A stretch of 64,000 bases of DNA from Ctenosaura bakeri (GCA_948474755.1 CAOLHI010001296.1:1-64000); one strand, 5' to 3'; shown: positions 62,201 to 63,568, counted from the first letter of the stretch. The notes: generated by a model not told the origin, from the letters alone. Made by a program: numbers and translations.

Positions 62201-63568
62201 TCATAATAGGGCCAGAGCTTGTTCAGACATCATCATTGGCATATTTACATTGCCAAAAATTTGTAAGATATTTCCAATATCACACCTGTAACTGAAATGT
62301 TTTCACATTTCTCCAATAAGAATATGTTTTGGCTAAGATTTTATCATCACTAAGAACCAGAATGCATGTCATTTTTCTCATATATTTCGAACTTTTTGTG
62401 GTCTTTAAGATTTGGCTACTAACAATCTGAAATTAGCAAAAAGTTCAACATTTAGTCCTTTGTGTATGTGAATCATATGAAGCATGAATCATGAGGTTAC
62501 CAGAAAACAGGGCCATGCTGATAGATTTGCTGCTAACTTTGGACAGAGTACTGACCCCATCTCAAGATTTCAACAAGCTAGCATGGGCATTTGCAGCAAA
62601 GAAGCTTCCTTTAAGCTTACAAGATGCCTATGCCTTCCTTTGCTACAATATCTCTTTGTGTACTAATCCAAACTAACGTAGCTATATCTTTGAATTCTGA
62701 GACATCTGTTGGAGTTGGTATTGTATAGGCATGAGTAGCCATTGGTAATTTTACCTTCCATGTGGTTGCTACAATATCCCTTTGCACAGCAGCTGTCTCA
62801 GTATAAGTTGTTGGGAAACACGAGCTAGAGACTATTATTTAATTCATGTCCTGCTTGTTTGAGAACTGTGAGAACACAATGCTGGATGAGGTAAGCCTTT
62901 GGTCTCCTTCACTACAGCTCTTTTTATGCTCTTATGTATTACCTTGATCCTAAGCATATCATGCTTCAAGTTCTAATCAAGCACTTTGAATTGCATCTGA
63001 AAGAGGACTAAAAGACACAGTCCTTGGCATTGCAATATTCGGATATGTTAAAGATGCCCAGTCCTAGTTAGTAATCTAGCAGCCACATTCAGGCTTTGCC
63101 AGTGTATGCAAATAGACCACAAAGTAACAAAGTATAATGATTTGCCATCATTATATATGATATTGAATCTGATCAGACTGCTTAGAGATATTATGCAGTT
63201 TCTGGGACGAGGTTAAATTTTGTTATGTTGATCAAACTTCCTGCACAGAATCTTGCTTCTAACTTGTAAGTGAGATGCCATCACACCAGCAGATTTTTAA
63301 GACAATGCATATCTTTGTAAATATCTCTGACACAATCATTGAAACCACAAGCATGTATAGCAAGAACTTTCCTTATACTCCTTAGCACCAAATGTCTTAC
63401 CACATTCTTCAGTGTTTCCCAAGAACGCTGCAAATCATCTAGTTTAGTACTGGTGGCTGATTCTAATCCTGGTTCACAGGGCTCCTGTGTGGATGAGGTG
63501 CTGGGCTGAATCTTGGAAGCTTCTGTCTGCAACTGTTCAGCAGATAAGGCTTGGTAATAAGCAATGTC
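3400..63568 (-). CDS. SYNE1: SYNE1 (nesprin-1), partial: 35 internal exons of the spectrin-repeat rod
   Basis: Nesprin-1 is a giant protein of the outer nuclear membrane. Its C-terminal KASH domain binds SUN proteins in the perinuclear space, its N-terminal CH domains bind actin, and a long rod of spectrin repeats joins them (LINC complex). Only rod is present here. Thirty-five minus-strand exons join in frame to 1,872 codons without a stop. Exon order and sequence follow human nesprin-1 as I recall it, for example QRRGIIDSQIRQWQRY, FKIDINCKQLTVDFV, ELEMVRDHLNAFL and NMLVEIEQKVVALSE. The repeats show the usual conserved helix-A/C tryptophans (NRRWQVLQ, IDNQWTELL, SNQWQGV). All acceptors are AG. 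Thirty-two internal donors plus the last one are GT, and two are GC. Most introns are phase 0; five are phase 2. Nesprin-2, dystonin and MACF1 are related alternatives, but the residue-level match fits nesprin-1. Roughly residues 5,600-7,450 of about 8,800 is my estimate only. Confidence 0.96.
3990..4325. mobile_element. Foldback-family copy with TTTTCTGCACAGAAAA palindromes
   Basis: Contains at least four near-copies of TTCTGCACAGAAAA spaced by 25-60 bases in both orientations. The long terminal arms seen at 10,201 are only partly recognisable here. Confidence 0.65.
4330..4995 (+). pseudogene. L2/CR1-like LINE 3' fragment, broken reverse-transcriptase C-terminus
   Basis: Conceptual translation gives eroded pieces of the RT tail typical of reptile L2-like LINEs: HWLPISFQARYKVLVVTFK, then, after frame breaks, a TVEWP-like remnant of the LWNDLP motif and KTHLF-like text. 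Stops interrupt every frame. The final ~200 bases are 3' UTR, ending TTCCCTGCCTTGATC. Confidence 0.65.
4996..5827. other. Intron sequence, nothing recognised
   Basis: AT-rich intron between the LINE fragment and exon 34. Open frames at 5,053-5,564 have no protein-like features. Confidence 0.6.
5828..5953 (-). CDS. SYNE1: SYNE1 window exon 34 (residues 1779-1820)
   Basis: 42 codons, DWEKCEKGISDSLEKLKSF to HTEQIRCK. The acceptor is TAACATCTAG and the donor AAG/GTAATA. DWEKCEKGI matches human. Confidence 0.95.
6214..6273. repeat. 30-bp unit, two tandem copies
   Basis: CATGCATTCTATGTCTCCCC plus CTGCCTCACC is repeated head-to-tail with one mismatch, a local duplication within an intron. Confidence 0.85.
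6548..6728. mobile_element. GGCCATTT MITE, complete, TSD TAG
   Basis: Inverted ends GGCCATTTCCGCACTAGG and CCTAGTGTGGAAATGGCC. Both sides are flanked by TAG, a 3-bp target duplication like that of PIF/Harbinger elements. The two internal halves (TATGGAATCTTGG and CCTAGGATTCCATAG) also fold back. Confidence 0.82.
7394..7588 (-). CDS. SYNE1: SYNE1 window exon 33 (residues 1714-1778)
   Basis: 65 codons, LKEKVLLRQQGSYILTVEGG to KQLMFLLK. The Trp helix IQERWKLASLRLEEQKK closes a repeat. The acceptor is ATCTTCACAG and the donor AAA/GTAAGT. Confidence 0.96.
7589..8681. other. Intron, no recognised element
   Basis: Only a purine-rich AAAAAGAAAAG tract near 7,840-7,866 stands out. The plus-strand open frame at 8,238-8,492 is T/C-rich chance sequence. 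Confidence 0.6.
8682..8916 (-). CDS. SYNE1: SYNE1 window exon 32 (residues 1635-1713)
   Basis: 235 nt, the longest exon: one base, then 78 codons, DEFNLKLALLSNQWQGVIRR to ARSLLDEIQ. QRRGIIDSQIRQWQRYREM is diagnostic of nesprin-1. The acceptor is TTTTCTTACAG and the donor CAG/GTAAAC. Confidence 0.97.
9850..9884. repeat. (TAG)n microsatellite
   Basis: About 11-12 uninterrupted TAG units, likely polymorphic in length. Confidence 0.95.
10201..10768. mobile_element. Foldback transposon-like element with ~130-bp inverted arms (best copy)
   Basis: The left arm begins TTAGGACAAAAGTAGGGATG. The right arm ends with its near reverse complement, CATCCCAACTTTTGTCTAA. The arms pair over about 130 bases (10,201-10,330 with 10,638-10,768), through CCCTGATGAG and GATGAGAATCTTCA-like motifs. 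The interior is packed with TTTTCTGTGCAGAAAA-like small palindromes alternating in orientation. I see no transposase frame. Nonautonomous DNA element; superfamily unknown. Confidence 0.85.
11318..11735 (+). pseudogene. L1 LINE ORF2 3' end, degenerate
   Basis: A frame with MITVARLLFAQRWKD resembles the C-terminal part of reptile L1 ORF2 (compare AARLIIAKKWK in the copy at 21 kb). It then continues out of frame through KLLDLAEMDKLT and the KKDWDMVM text to an A-rich end near 11,730. The 5' end is missing and the frame is broken. Confidence 0.75.
12117..12211 (-). CDS. SYNE1: SYNE1 window exon 31 (residues 1604-1635)
   Basis: 95 nt, the shortest exon found: 31 codons plus AG, LFQAEMFSRQQILHS to LLEQGQVDD and the start of Arg. 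The acceptor CGCACTAG has a weak pyrimidine tract. The donor is CAG/GTAACG. Reading it in another frame gives an unrelated open frame, which is a shadow. Confidence 0.94.
12787..12989. mobile_element. MITE with GGCCCCTTTCACAC ends
   Basis: Starts GGCCCCTTTCACACCACACGG and ends GTGCGTTGTGAAAAGGCCCC. The middle shares AGAGCTCTCTGGCAGAGAATT with the 16,109 and 24,583 copies. Noncoding. Confidence 0.7.
13322..13545 (-). mobile_element. tRNA-derived SINE, same family as 2,177
   Basis: Antisense copy: a TTGTTGTTG tail at the left, CCCTTCAAGTAGACTCTGAC, then GGGATTTGAGCCCTGG, which is the B box reversed. It is diverged in the central part. Confidence 0.72.
14243..14390 (-). CDS. SYNE1: SYNE1 window exon 30 (residues 1554-1603), GC donor
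   Basis: 148 nt: one base, then 49 codons, KLQSFMLQQQTFLEKCETWM to LEQQRAHE. Protein continuity with LFQAEMFSRQQ requires the exon to end at GAG, which is followed by GCAAGTTTT. No in-frame GT lies nearby. This is the second GC-AG intron in the window. Confidence 0.95.
14391..15714. other. Intron, unassigned; minus-strand open frames without homology
   Basis: Contains (AAC)n near 14,525 and two overlapping minus-strand open frames at 14,867-15,248 with no domain I recognise. Frame length is modest and the sequence is not conserved-looking. I treat it as noncoding, possibly old repeat. Confidence 0.45.
15715..16105. mobile_element. Foldback-family copy, right arm lost
   Basis: Keeps the left arm (GAAAAACATGTTTTTCAAGTG, then CTGATGAGAATCTACACAG) and the palindromic core. 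A GGCCATTT-type MITE begins where the right arm should be. Confidence 0.75.
16109..16310. mobile_element. GGCCATTT-family MITE adjoining a foldback copy
   Basis: Inverted halves: CTATTATTCCACTTTCAACA at the left and TGTTGAAAGTAGAATAATAG at the right. The termini are GAGCCTTTCTGCAC and GTGTGGAAAGGTCC. No clear target duplication. Confidence 0.75.
16884..17038 (-). CDS. SYNE1: SYNE1 window exon 29 (residues 1503-1554)
   Basis: 155 nt: 51 codons plus AG, SQMLKFSSMAPDLDRLNELG to SQTTERF. LNELGYRLPLNDKEIKR is one of the most conserved stretches of the nesprin-1 rod. The Ser codon is split with exon 30. The donor is CAG/GTAGGA. Confidence 0.96.
17480..17763 (+). mobile_element. CR1 LINE 3' end
   Basis: Matches the familiar CR1 3' region: ACAGGAGAGAAGATGTTGG, CTCTCCTTCACTGGA, GGAGGTTGAACAACATGG, then a terminal CTATGATTCTATGA, the 8-bp tail repeat characteristic of CR1. 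5'-truncated and noncoding. Confidence 0.85.
18137..18283 (-). CDS. SYNE1: SYNE1 window exon 28 (residues 1454-1502)
   Basis: 49 codons, AGVQDYQTFTKSLGGLEDW to HNRMEELK. DPSHSSDLS is an invariant stretch. The acceptor is AAAACCTTAG and the donor AAA/GTGAGT. Confidence 0.95.
18869..18983. mobile_element. Palindromic CCTCTAGGTG / CACTTGAGGGG element
   Basis: A near-perfect palindrome centred near 18,925: TATAATTCTCATCATTTTTA pairs with GGGATGATAGGAGCTGTAATT. It resembles the abundant reptile foldback MITE reading CTACAACTCCCATCATCCC. A weaker copy is at 48,003-48,095. Confidence 0.7.
18984..19669. other. Intron, nothing recognised
   Basis: AT-rich sequence without repeats or open frames of interest. 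Confidence 0.6.
19670..19852 (-). CDS. SYNE1: SYNE1 window exon 27 (residues 1393-1453)
   Basis: 61 codons, DLLKGMKTVQDSLFVLHELG to SRQQSTLQ. HELGEQLKQQVD and AIQSDQLSLNQ are conserved. The acceptor is TGATTTCTGCAG and the donor CAG/GTAGGG. Confidence 0.95.
19853..20733. other. Intron, nothing recognised
   Basis: Mixed sequence with a short poly-T near 20,648. The minus-strand open frame at 20,172 has no homology. Confidence 0.6.
20734..20938 (-). CDS. SYNE1: SYNE1 window exon 26 (residues 1324-1392)
   Basis: 205 nt: one base, then 68 codons, WNNLLEEIAEHLHSSKGL to TVWIHDCN. The acceptor TTTAGCAAAATTATAC-type context is poor: the final bases read AAATCACCAG with few pyrimidines. An L1 insertion starts 46 bases upstream of it. 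The donor is AAT/GTGAGT. DRTNELLKAATNKEI is conserved. Confidence 0.95.
20969..21882 (+). mobile_element. 5'-truncated L1 with intact ORF2 C-terminus and 16-bp TSD
   Basis: The insert (20,985-21,866) is bounded by identical AACAATTAACAGGCTG repeats at 20,969-20,984 and 21,867-21,882. It opens inside L1 ORF2 (CWRGCQEIGTYMHMWWNC), runs about 150 codons without a break (21,016-21,438 from the first Met) to a natural TAA after WQFWKVD, then has a 3' UTR ending in an A-rich tail. Perfect TSDs and an open frame point to recent insertion. It is antisense to SYNE1 and 46 nt from the exon 26 acceptor. Confidence 0.93.
22346..22479 (-). CDS. SYNE1: SYNE1 window exon 25 (residues 1280-1324)
   Basis: 134 nt: 44 codons plus AG, NLQDELEKQDHRLQKFGSVT to LKEMNL. 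NQLLKECHPPVTEAL is conserved. The split Arg codon is completed in exon 26. The acceptor is TTTGTTTAG and the donor GAG/GTATGA. Confidence 0.95.
22610..22838 (+). mobile_element. tRNA-derived SINE, sense-strand copy
   Basis: Reads from a tRNA-like head with B box GGTTTGAATCCCC, through GTGTGACCTTGAGCAAGTTA, to the tail CACCATAAGTGGCAAATTAC and GAAGGCACACAACG, then an (ACC)n-like end. Same family as 2,177. Confidence 0.8.
23185..23355 (-). CDS. SYNE1: SYNE1 window exon 24 (residues 1223-1279)
   Basis: 57 codons, VGQLKIILQSVLDQWSIYK to VQVDNLQ. LMEARYSLSRFHLLTGSLEA matches human apart from one or two residues. The acceptor is TTTTGATCAG and the donor CAG/GTAAGA. Confidence 0.95.
23808..23963 (-). 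CDS. SYNE1: SYNE1 window exon 23 (residues 1171-1222)
   Basis: 52 codons, ELEEQIKAKEKEVEKVEQ to WAHLDHM. It joins directly to CL of exon 22, as in human (KDCQ-DLEDLIKAKEKEVE), so nothing is missing across the long intron. The acceptor TATTTCTTTCAG is strong and the donor is ATG/GTAAGC. Confidence 0.95.
23964..24582. other. Start of the 4.2-kb intron, nothing recognised
   Basis: AT-rich, no repeat identified. Confidence 0.55.
24583..24720. mobile_element. GGCCATTT-family MITE, half copy
   Basis: GGGCCTTTCCAACCTACACT, then CTATTATTCCACTTTCAACA and CTCTGGCTGAGAATTCTAAA, as in the 16,109 copy. It stops at a poly-T, so the right half is missing. Confidence 0.7.
25112..25127. repeat. (AC)n microsatellite
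   Basis: Eight AC units. Confidence 0.9.
25605..26070. mobile_element. Foldback-family copy interrupted by a second element
   Basis: Left arm GAAAAACATGTTTTTCAAGC and GATGAGAAGAATCCTGGACT, then the palindromic core resumes after 25,861 (TTCTGTGCAAAATTCACACG). Between them is an unrelated insert (next entry). Comparison with the uninterrupted 15,715 copy, which reads TTTGACTTATTCTGCAC, shows where it was split. Confidence 0.78.
25692..25862. mobile_element. Nested MITE-like insert with GTATAAGA repeats
   Basis: About 170 bp containing GGTGTATAAGATGCATCGGT and GTATAAGACGCACTCC. The ends TTACCTGT and AACAGGTTA are loosely inverted. It sits inside a foldback element. Family unknown to me. Confidence 0.6.
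26071..27319. other. Long-intron interior, nothing recognised
   Basis: The overlapping open frames at 26,314-27,066 on both strands show no domain or conserved motif. Confidence 0.5.
27320..27545 (-). mobile_element. tRNA-derived SINE, antisense copy
   Basis: TGTGTGCCTTCAAGTCATTTC at the left, GGGATTTGAACCCTGGTC (reversed B box) at the right. Same family as 2,177 and well preserved. Confidence 0.82.
28175..28330 (-). CDS. SYNE1: SYNE1 window exon 22 (residues 1119-1170)
   Basis: 52 codons, IQLLEGFLESWTEYEN to NALKDCL, with CLKTWFESQEKRLKEQ in the middle. The acceptor is TCTTTTGCAG and the donor CTG/GTAATG. The longest intron of the window (4.2 kb) follows. Confidence 0.95.
29043..29118. repeat. 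(ATGG)n(ATAG)n compound microsatellite
   Basis: Seven ATGG units followed by twelve ATAG units. It ends 43 bases before exon 21 on the plus strand, that is, 43 bases into the intron after its donor. Confidence 0.95.
29162..29338 (-). CDS. SYNE1: SYNE1 window exon 21 (residues 1060-1118)
   Basis: 59 codons, GFKIDINCKQLTVDFVNQSV to GLITEK. The first 37 residues look identical to human, the highest conservation in the window. The donor is AAG/GTACGT. A tetranucleotide microsatellite lies 43 bases inside the next intron. Confidence 0.97.
29808..29826. repeat. (GGACT)n short tandem repeat
   Basis: About four pentamer units. Confidence 0.85.
29955..30104 (-). CDS. SYNE1: SYNE1 window exon 20 (residues 1010-1059)
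   Basis: 50 codons, LQMDKLPSRHAITEVMSWIS to DYLQKYK. The acceptor is TTAATTTCAG and the donor AAG/GTAACT. A mariner-like element starts about 22 bases upstream of this exon (at 30,127), inside the acceptor region. Confidence 0.95.
30126..30575. mobile_element. Tc1/mariner-like nonautonomous element, TA flanks
   Basis: Ends TACAGTTGGCTGTTCACATT and AAATGTGAAGGGCCAACTGTA are inverted, with TA at each boundary. No transposase is seen. The internal open frames are unrelated. It lies just upstream of exon 20's acceptor. Confidence 0.72.
30890..32480 (-). mobile_element. Old LINE-derived block, antisense, strongly eroded
   Basis: Scattered matches to the antisense of reptile L2/CR1-like LINEs: ACTGATGGCACACTATCCCC, GAAACCTGTGGTACCCCACA and AGACAGTACCTCATGG. 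No intact frame. Boundaries are approximate. Confidence 0.4.
32867..33267. mobile_element. GC-rich MITE, TAAGGCCATTTCTGCA ends
   Basis: Left end TAAGGCCATTTCTGCATGAT, right end ATCCTGCGAAAGGACCTTA. It shares internal text with the 53,576 element (CTTCCTTCTGCA, GCATGGTCAG, GTGATG). It ends 53 bases from the exon 19 donor. Confidence 0.78.
33321..33503 (-). CDS. SYNE1: SYNE1 window exon 19 (residues 949-1009)
   Basis: 61 codons, EFSKEIEAKSSQKST to VQEKLHQ, including GNQLLRLKKVDIA and the helix IDNQWTELL. The donor CAG/GTGGGC is weak at +4 to +6. A MITE ends 53 bases into the following intron, at 33,267. Confidence 0.95.
33966..34098 (-). CDS. SYNE1: SYNE1 window exon 18 (residues 904-948)
   Basis: 133 nt: one base, then 44 codons, YQSESTELIHWLQSAMERL to VRDHLNAFL. 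The segment EFWTQQSVTVPQELEMVRDH is essentially human. The acceptor is TTCTTCTCATAG and the donor TTG/GTAAGT. Confidence 0.96.
34099..35081. other. Intron, nothing firmly recognised
   Basis: A short TTACATCCCATCTTCCTCCC near 34,748 could be an old LINE tail. The rest is unremarkable. Confidence 0.5.
35082..35278 (-). CDS. SYNE1: SYNE1 window exon 17 (residues 839-904)
   Basis: 197 nt: 65 codons plus AG. The protein runs HLRSSLTEYQPKLYQVLDDG to LETILKHWTR; the last Arg is completed by A from exon 18. The acceptor is TTTTTCACTGCAG and the donor AAG/GTAATG. Confidence 0.95.
35499..35630 (-). CDS. SYNE1: SYNE1 window exon 16 (residues 795-838)
   Basis: 44 codons, TWTHLEEDYQELTRQLE to DRIALYQ. 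The acceptor is TGTTTTACAG and the donor CAG/GTAATG. It is followed by a short 220-base intron. Confidence 0.95.
35631..36867. other. Intron, nothing recognised
   Basis: Includes an (AAC)n run near 35,890 and AT-rich sequence. Open frames lack protein features. Confidence 0.55.
36868..37041 (-). CDS. SYNE1: SYNE1 window exon 15 (residues 737-794)
   Basis: 58 codons, EYFQGLESHMILTETLFRK to GVELEYILE. The acceptor is ATCTCCTAG and the donor GAG/GTGATA. HMILTETLFRK and AHKRGVELEYILE are invariant relative to human as I recall it. Confidence 0.96.
37306..37506 (-). CDS. SYNE1: SYNE1 window exon 14 (residues 670-736)
   Basis: 67 codons, DMYDELIMIIGSRRSGLNQN to VLLDKHK. The first 20 residues are close to identical to human. 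The acceptor is CATATGCCAG and the donor AAG/GTATAA. A 264-base intron separates it from exon 15. Confidence 0.96.
37890..38030 (-). mobile_element. tRNA-derived SINE (GGAGCCCTGGTGGCGCAGTG head)
   Basis: Antisense. Read on the minus strand it opens GGAGCCCTGGTGGCGCAGTG (A box TGGCGCAGTGG) with B box AGTTCAATCC, then GCCTTCCATCCTTTCGCAGG and AAAATGAGTACCCAGCTTGT. This is a SINE type different from the 2,177 family. Its 3' half recurs at 61,778. Confidence 0.8.
38160..38395 (-). mobile_element. 5S-rRNA-derived SINE, split by (TTTA)n
   Basis: On the minus strand the right half reads CATCAGATCCCACCTGATCT, then TTAGTACTTGGAAAGGAGA, matching the 5S rRNA internal promoter region in degraded form. 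The body shares AGGTTTGCCACTGCATTCTTC with the 58,066 copy. A (TTTA) microsatellite at 38,190-38,237 expands inside it. Confidence 0.72.
38190..38237. repeat. (TTTA)n microsatellite
   Basis: About 12 uninterrupted units. Confidence 0.95.
38396..39569. other. Intron, nothing recognised
   Basis: AT-rich with no clear element or gene. Confidence 0.55.
39570..40075. mobile_element. Foldback-family copy ending near exon 13
   Basis: Right arm GTGAAGATTTTCATCAATCC and GTTGAAAAACATGTTTTTTAA, palindromic core (AACATTTTCTGTGCGAGAAA), and a reduced left arm near 39,580. It ends about 56 bases from the GC donor of exon 13. Confidence 0.75.
40132..40251 (-). CDS. SYNE1: SYNE1 window exon 13 (residues 630-669), GC donor
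   Basis: 40 codons, AIQQAEDGLKELDAG to MQELSKLQ. The next residues in the protein are DMYDEL, so the exon must end at CAG. It is followed by GCAAGTACG rather than GT. The GT four bases further would add GCAA and break the frame. This is a GC-AG intron with the strong AG/GCAAGT context typical of that class. Confidence 0.94.
41018..41352. mobile_element. MITE-like sequence split by a CR1 insertion
   Basis: The left part (TATAGCACTTTGATTCTACT, CTATGAAATCCTGGGATTGT, AGAATTCTCTGCTAGAGAGC) is MITE-like. The right part resumes with AAAGTGGCACAATTACATAG and GTGTGAAAAAGACCC. A CR1 3' end lies between them. Confidence 0.6.
41153..41309 (-). mobile_element. CR1 LINE 3' end, antisense
   Basis: On the minus strand: GGAGGTTTTTAAGCAGAGGC, CCTGCATGGCAGGGGGTTGG, TCTCTTCCAACTCTAC, then CTATGATTCTATGATTCTAT. 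The tandem ATTCTATG tail is the CR1 hallmark. Little diverged. Confidence 0.9.
41353..42688. other. Intron, nothing recognised
   Basis: AT-rich. The 73-codon plus-strand open frame at 42,419 shows no homology that I recognise. Confidence 0.5.
42689..42790 (-). CDS. SYNE1: SYNE1 window exon 12 (residues 596-629)
   Basis: 34 codons, NDLKMMFATLADNKYIALQK to TEQMQ, one of the shortest exons here. The acceptor is CACTGACAG and the donor CAG/GTAATG. Both ends are phase 0, so skipping it would leave the frame open but remove part of a helix. Confidence 0.94.
42791..44386. other. Intron; (AAAC)n near 43,725-43,746, otherwise nothing recognised
   Basis: The tetranucleotide run has about five units. 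Several short open frames near 42.8-43.6 kb overlap on both strands and look random. Confidence 0.55.
44387..44596 (-). CDS. SYNE1: SYNE1 window exon 11 (residues 526-595)
   Basis: 70 codons, VLVKDIKEMTEKMDKNKN to QHILSFQ. The LVKDIKEM and PENADNRDVIEETL segments follow human nesprin-1. The acceptor is TTTATATAG and the donor CAG/GTAGCA. The A+T-rich third positions resemble those of neighbouring exons. Confidence 0.94.
45090..45470. mobile_element. Foldback-family copy
   Basis: Core with AATTTCTGCACAGAAATATT and GAATAGAAAATACAATTTTC. Right arm TTTTTCAACACTTAAGATTA and TTCTTGTTAGGATT. The left arm is degraded. Confidence 0.65.
46270..46695. mobile_element. Diverged foldback-family copy
   Basis: Repeated GTGAAAAACATG, TTTCTGCACAGAATAATTCT and ATTATGCACAGAAAAATACT motifs. 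The arms are poorly matched. The many overlapping open frames here come from the repeat structure. Confidence 0.55.
46696..47726. other. Intron, nothing recognised
   Basis: A purine/GT-rich patch near 46,930-46,990. No element identified. Confidence 0.5.
47727..47882 (-). CDS. SYNE1: SYNE1 window exon 10 (residues 474-525)
   Basis: 52 codons, PAGTERESLLFEQK to TETSLYNQE. The core GVSATSSWLDGVEEHLFVAT matches human closely, while the first ten residues are divergent. The acceptor CTTTATTCAG has a good pyrimidine tract and the donor is GAA/GTGAGT. Confidence 0.94.
48003..48095. mobile_element. Palindromic element, diverged copy
   Basis: GGCTCCTTAGATGTTGTCAG pairs loosely with CAACAATATCTAAAGAACCA around a short centre. 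Same general type as 18,869. Confidence 0.5.
48204..48335 (-). CDS. SYNE1: SYNE1 window exon 9 (residues 430-473)
   Basis: 44 codons in phase 0, LYNRPNRLMSGVPLYK to EAFEEVSSQ. The human counterpart reads YSRPNRLLSGVPLYK. Only 219 bases of intron separate it from exon 8. The donor is CAG/GTATAA. Confidence 0.95.
48555..48711 (-). CDS. SYNE1: SYNE1 window exon 8 (residues 377-429)
   Basis: 157 nt: one base finishing the previous codon, then 52 codons, KKPDILTQELGLEGEK to LEQEQEQP. The acceptor is TCATCACAG and the donor CCA/GTAAGC. WDSLHQEFNIKHKLLQ is a spectrin helix with the conserved Trp. Confidence 0.94.
49137..49330 (-). mobile_element. tRNA-derived SINE, antisense, 5' end eroded
   Basis: TTGTTGTGTGCCTTCAAGTC, CTTGGCAAGATTTGTTCAGA and GAGGCTAAGAGAATGTGACT are all family motifs. 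The B-box end is eroded. Confidence 0.75.
49331..50381. other. Intron, nothing recognised
   Basis: No repeat or gene identified between the SINE and exon 7. Confidence 0.5.
50382..50488 (-). CDS. SYNE1: SYNE1 window exon 7 (residues 342-377, split codon)
   Basis: 107 nt: 35 codons plus AG, which joins C of the next exon to give Ser. The protein runs ELEKELAEQKNLLRSVASRG to QDKLDP. The donor TAG/GTGCAG is a weak match to consensus. LLRSVASRGEEIL is almost identical to human. Confidence 0.93.
50800..50997 (-). mobile_element. tRNA-derived SINE, antisense, internally deleted
   Basis: TTGTTGTTGTGTTATTTCAA at the left, CAGGGAATCAAACCCAGGTC (reversed B box) and CAATGCTCAAGCCATTACA at the right. 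The CTTGGCAAGATTTG section is missing. Confidence 0.78.
50998..52505. other. Intron, nothing firmly recognised
   Basis: A (TC)n run near 51,100 and a purine-rich patch near 51,460. No gene. A GGGGCATTTCCACACTTG at 51,055 might be one end of a lost MITE. Confidence 0.45.
52506..52982. mobile_element. MITE with ATA target duplication abutting the exon 6 donor
   Basis: Begins GGCCCTTTTCACACATGG and ends CATGTGAAAAGGGCC. ATA flanks both ends (52,503-52,505 and 52,983-52,985), consistent with PIF/Harbinger-type insertion. 477 bp, GC-rich, noncoding, with an internal CCTCTTAAAAGAGG palindrome. Eight intron bases separate it from exon 6. Confidence 0.88.
52991..53122 (-). CDS. SYNE1: SYNE1 window exon 6 (residues 298-341)
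   Basis: 44 codons, GVLQEKEECELDL to SSLQRQK. The acceptor is TTAAAAGCAG. An alternative AG four bases upstream would break the frame. The donor is AAA/GTGAGTAT, and the eighth intron base is followed at once by the terminal inverted repeat of a MITE. The sequence has a run of four Gln (RSQQQQSS). Confidence 0.94.
53576..53977. mobile_element. GC-rich MITE, TTT target duplication
   Basis: Ends GGCCATTTCCACACAATGAC and GTCATGTGGAAAGGGCC, flanked by TTT on both sides. Its interior resembles the 32,867 element. About 450 bases upstream of exon 6. Confidence 0.82.
53978..55691. other. Intron, nothing recognised
   Basis: AT-rich, no clear repeat and no conserved open frame. Confidence 0.5.
55692..55882. 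repeat. Long hairpin, ~78-bp arms with 33-nt loop
   Basis: The left arm (55,692-55,771) includes TCTCCTGACGTTTTGCCTGC. The right arm (55,805-55,882) includes GCAGGCAAAACGTCAGGAGA. The innermost 50 bases pair almost perfectly. It resembles a repeat I have seen widely in reptile genomes; class uncertain. Confidence 0.85.
56606..56797 (-). CDS. SYNE1: SYNE1 window exon 5 (residues 234-297)
   Basis: 64 codons, phase 0, NMLVEIEQKVVALSE to LHDKQINIQ. The segment SVHNENLLMEGKAHTKDE is nearly identical to human nesprin-1. The acceptor is TGCTTCAG and the donor is the consensus CAA/GTAAGT. It is a full helix B/C portion of one spectrin repeat. Confidence 0.96.
56798..58065. other. Intron, nothing recognised
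   Basis: T/C-rich patch near 57,180-57,270. No element or gene identified. Confidence 0.5.
58066..58275 (-). mobile_element. 5S-rRNA-derived SINE
   Basis: On the minus strand: GATCCTGTCTCATCTTGAAG, ACTAAGGAGTGTCAACCCTA, GTTAGTAGTTGGGTGGGAGA, then GTGTTGTAGGCT. This tracks the 3' two-thirds of vertebrate 5S rRNA, including the internal promoter. It is followed by an unrelated tail, CCACCTCTAAATATTCTTTG to CACCATAAGTC. Not a functional 5S gene: it is diverged and lacks the 5' part. Confidence 0.82.
58800..59115. mobile_element. Diverged foldback-family copy
   Basis: TTTTTACACAGAAAATCATG, ATTATTTTGCACAAAACAGT and CTCAAAGTGTTGAGAAATCT, plus GGATGAGAAAATTTGTGAG. Core and one arm are recognisable. 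Confidence 0.6.
59682..59855 (-). CDS. SYNE1: SYNE1 window exon 4 (residues 176-233); acceptor chosen by protein match
   Basis: 58 codons, EKLNEQLEEQRQEQ to MDSQLVDCQ, with donor CAG/GTGAAAT. The chosen acceptor is TAATTACCAG. It gives the conserved LLE-EKLN junction and keeps the frame, but has almost no pyrimidine tract. Two stronger-looking AGs lie upstream. TTCAG at 59,897 would give 215 nt and shift the frame. CATAG at 59,913 would add 19 in-frame codons without a stop. Confidence 0.85.
59897..60577. other. Intron, nothing recognised
   Basis: AT-rich, apart from the alternative acceptor region at 59,856-59,913. Confidence 0.55.
60578..60772 (-). CDS. SYNE1: SYNE1 window exon 3 (residues 111-175)
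   Basis: 65 codons in phase 0, beginning ALMDEILMLQDEISEL and ending KASGKRQLLE. The acceptor is TTTGCTAG and the donor GAG/GTATAAAG. In the protein it must be followed by EKLN, as in human nesprin-1. This is what fixes the acceptor of the next exon. Confidence 0.95.
60773..61444. other. Intron, nothing recognised
   Basis: No repeat or gene identified. Confidence 0.55.
61445..61606 (-). CDS. SYNE1: SYNE1 window exon 2 (residues 57-110)
   Basis: 54 codons, phase 0 at both ends. It opens ISEKQRTLYEALERQQ and ends PESQMAEHQ. The acceptor TTTCCTTTAG has a good pyrimidine tract and the donor is CAG/GTAAAAG. The helical, Gln-rich sequence is rod coiled-coil and joins directly to ALMDEI of the next exon. 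Confidence 0.95.
61698..62053. mobile_element. Mariner-like MITE carrying a SINE
   Basis: Ends AGTGGACCCTCTATATATGC and ACAGATATGGAGGATCCACT are inverted. The right part has GGGGGTCCTGGAACAGAACC, close to the family at 30,126. A tRNA-SINE 3' half fills its centre. Confidence 0.72.
61778..61915 (+). mobile_element. tRNA-SINE 3' half, nested in a mariner-like MITE
   Basis: AAAATGAGTACCTTGTTGGG, ATTGTAAACTGCTTAGAGAG and GATAAGCGGTATAAAAATAT, ending GCTGTTGCTA. It corresponds to the 3' portion of the SINE at 37,890. Confidence 0.75.
62750..62940 (+). mobile_element. CR1-like LINE 3' end
   Basis: GAGAACACAATGCTGGATGA, CCTTTGGTCTCCTTCA, then TTTTTATGCTCTTATGT, the ending of a common reptile CR1-like subfamily. 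5'-truncated and diverged. Confidence 0.55.
62941..63400. other. Intron, nothing recognised
   Basis: AT-rich sequence up to the exon 1 donor. Confidence 0.55.
63401..63568 (-). CDS. SYNE1: SYNE1 window exon 1 (residues 1-56)
   Basis: This is the most 5' exon in the window: 56 codons, starting DIAYYQALSAEQLQ and ending RSWETLKNV. It begins after ATGCTCATAG and ends before GTAAGACATT. The middle is a Ser/Thr/Pro-rich linker (KIQPSTSSTQEP), looser than a spectrin helix and variable between species. The final RSWETLKN is a typical helix tryptophan segment. The upstream exon lies beyond 64,000. Confidence 0.93.
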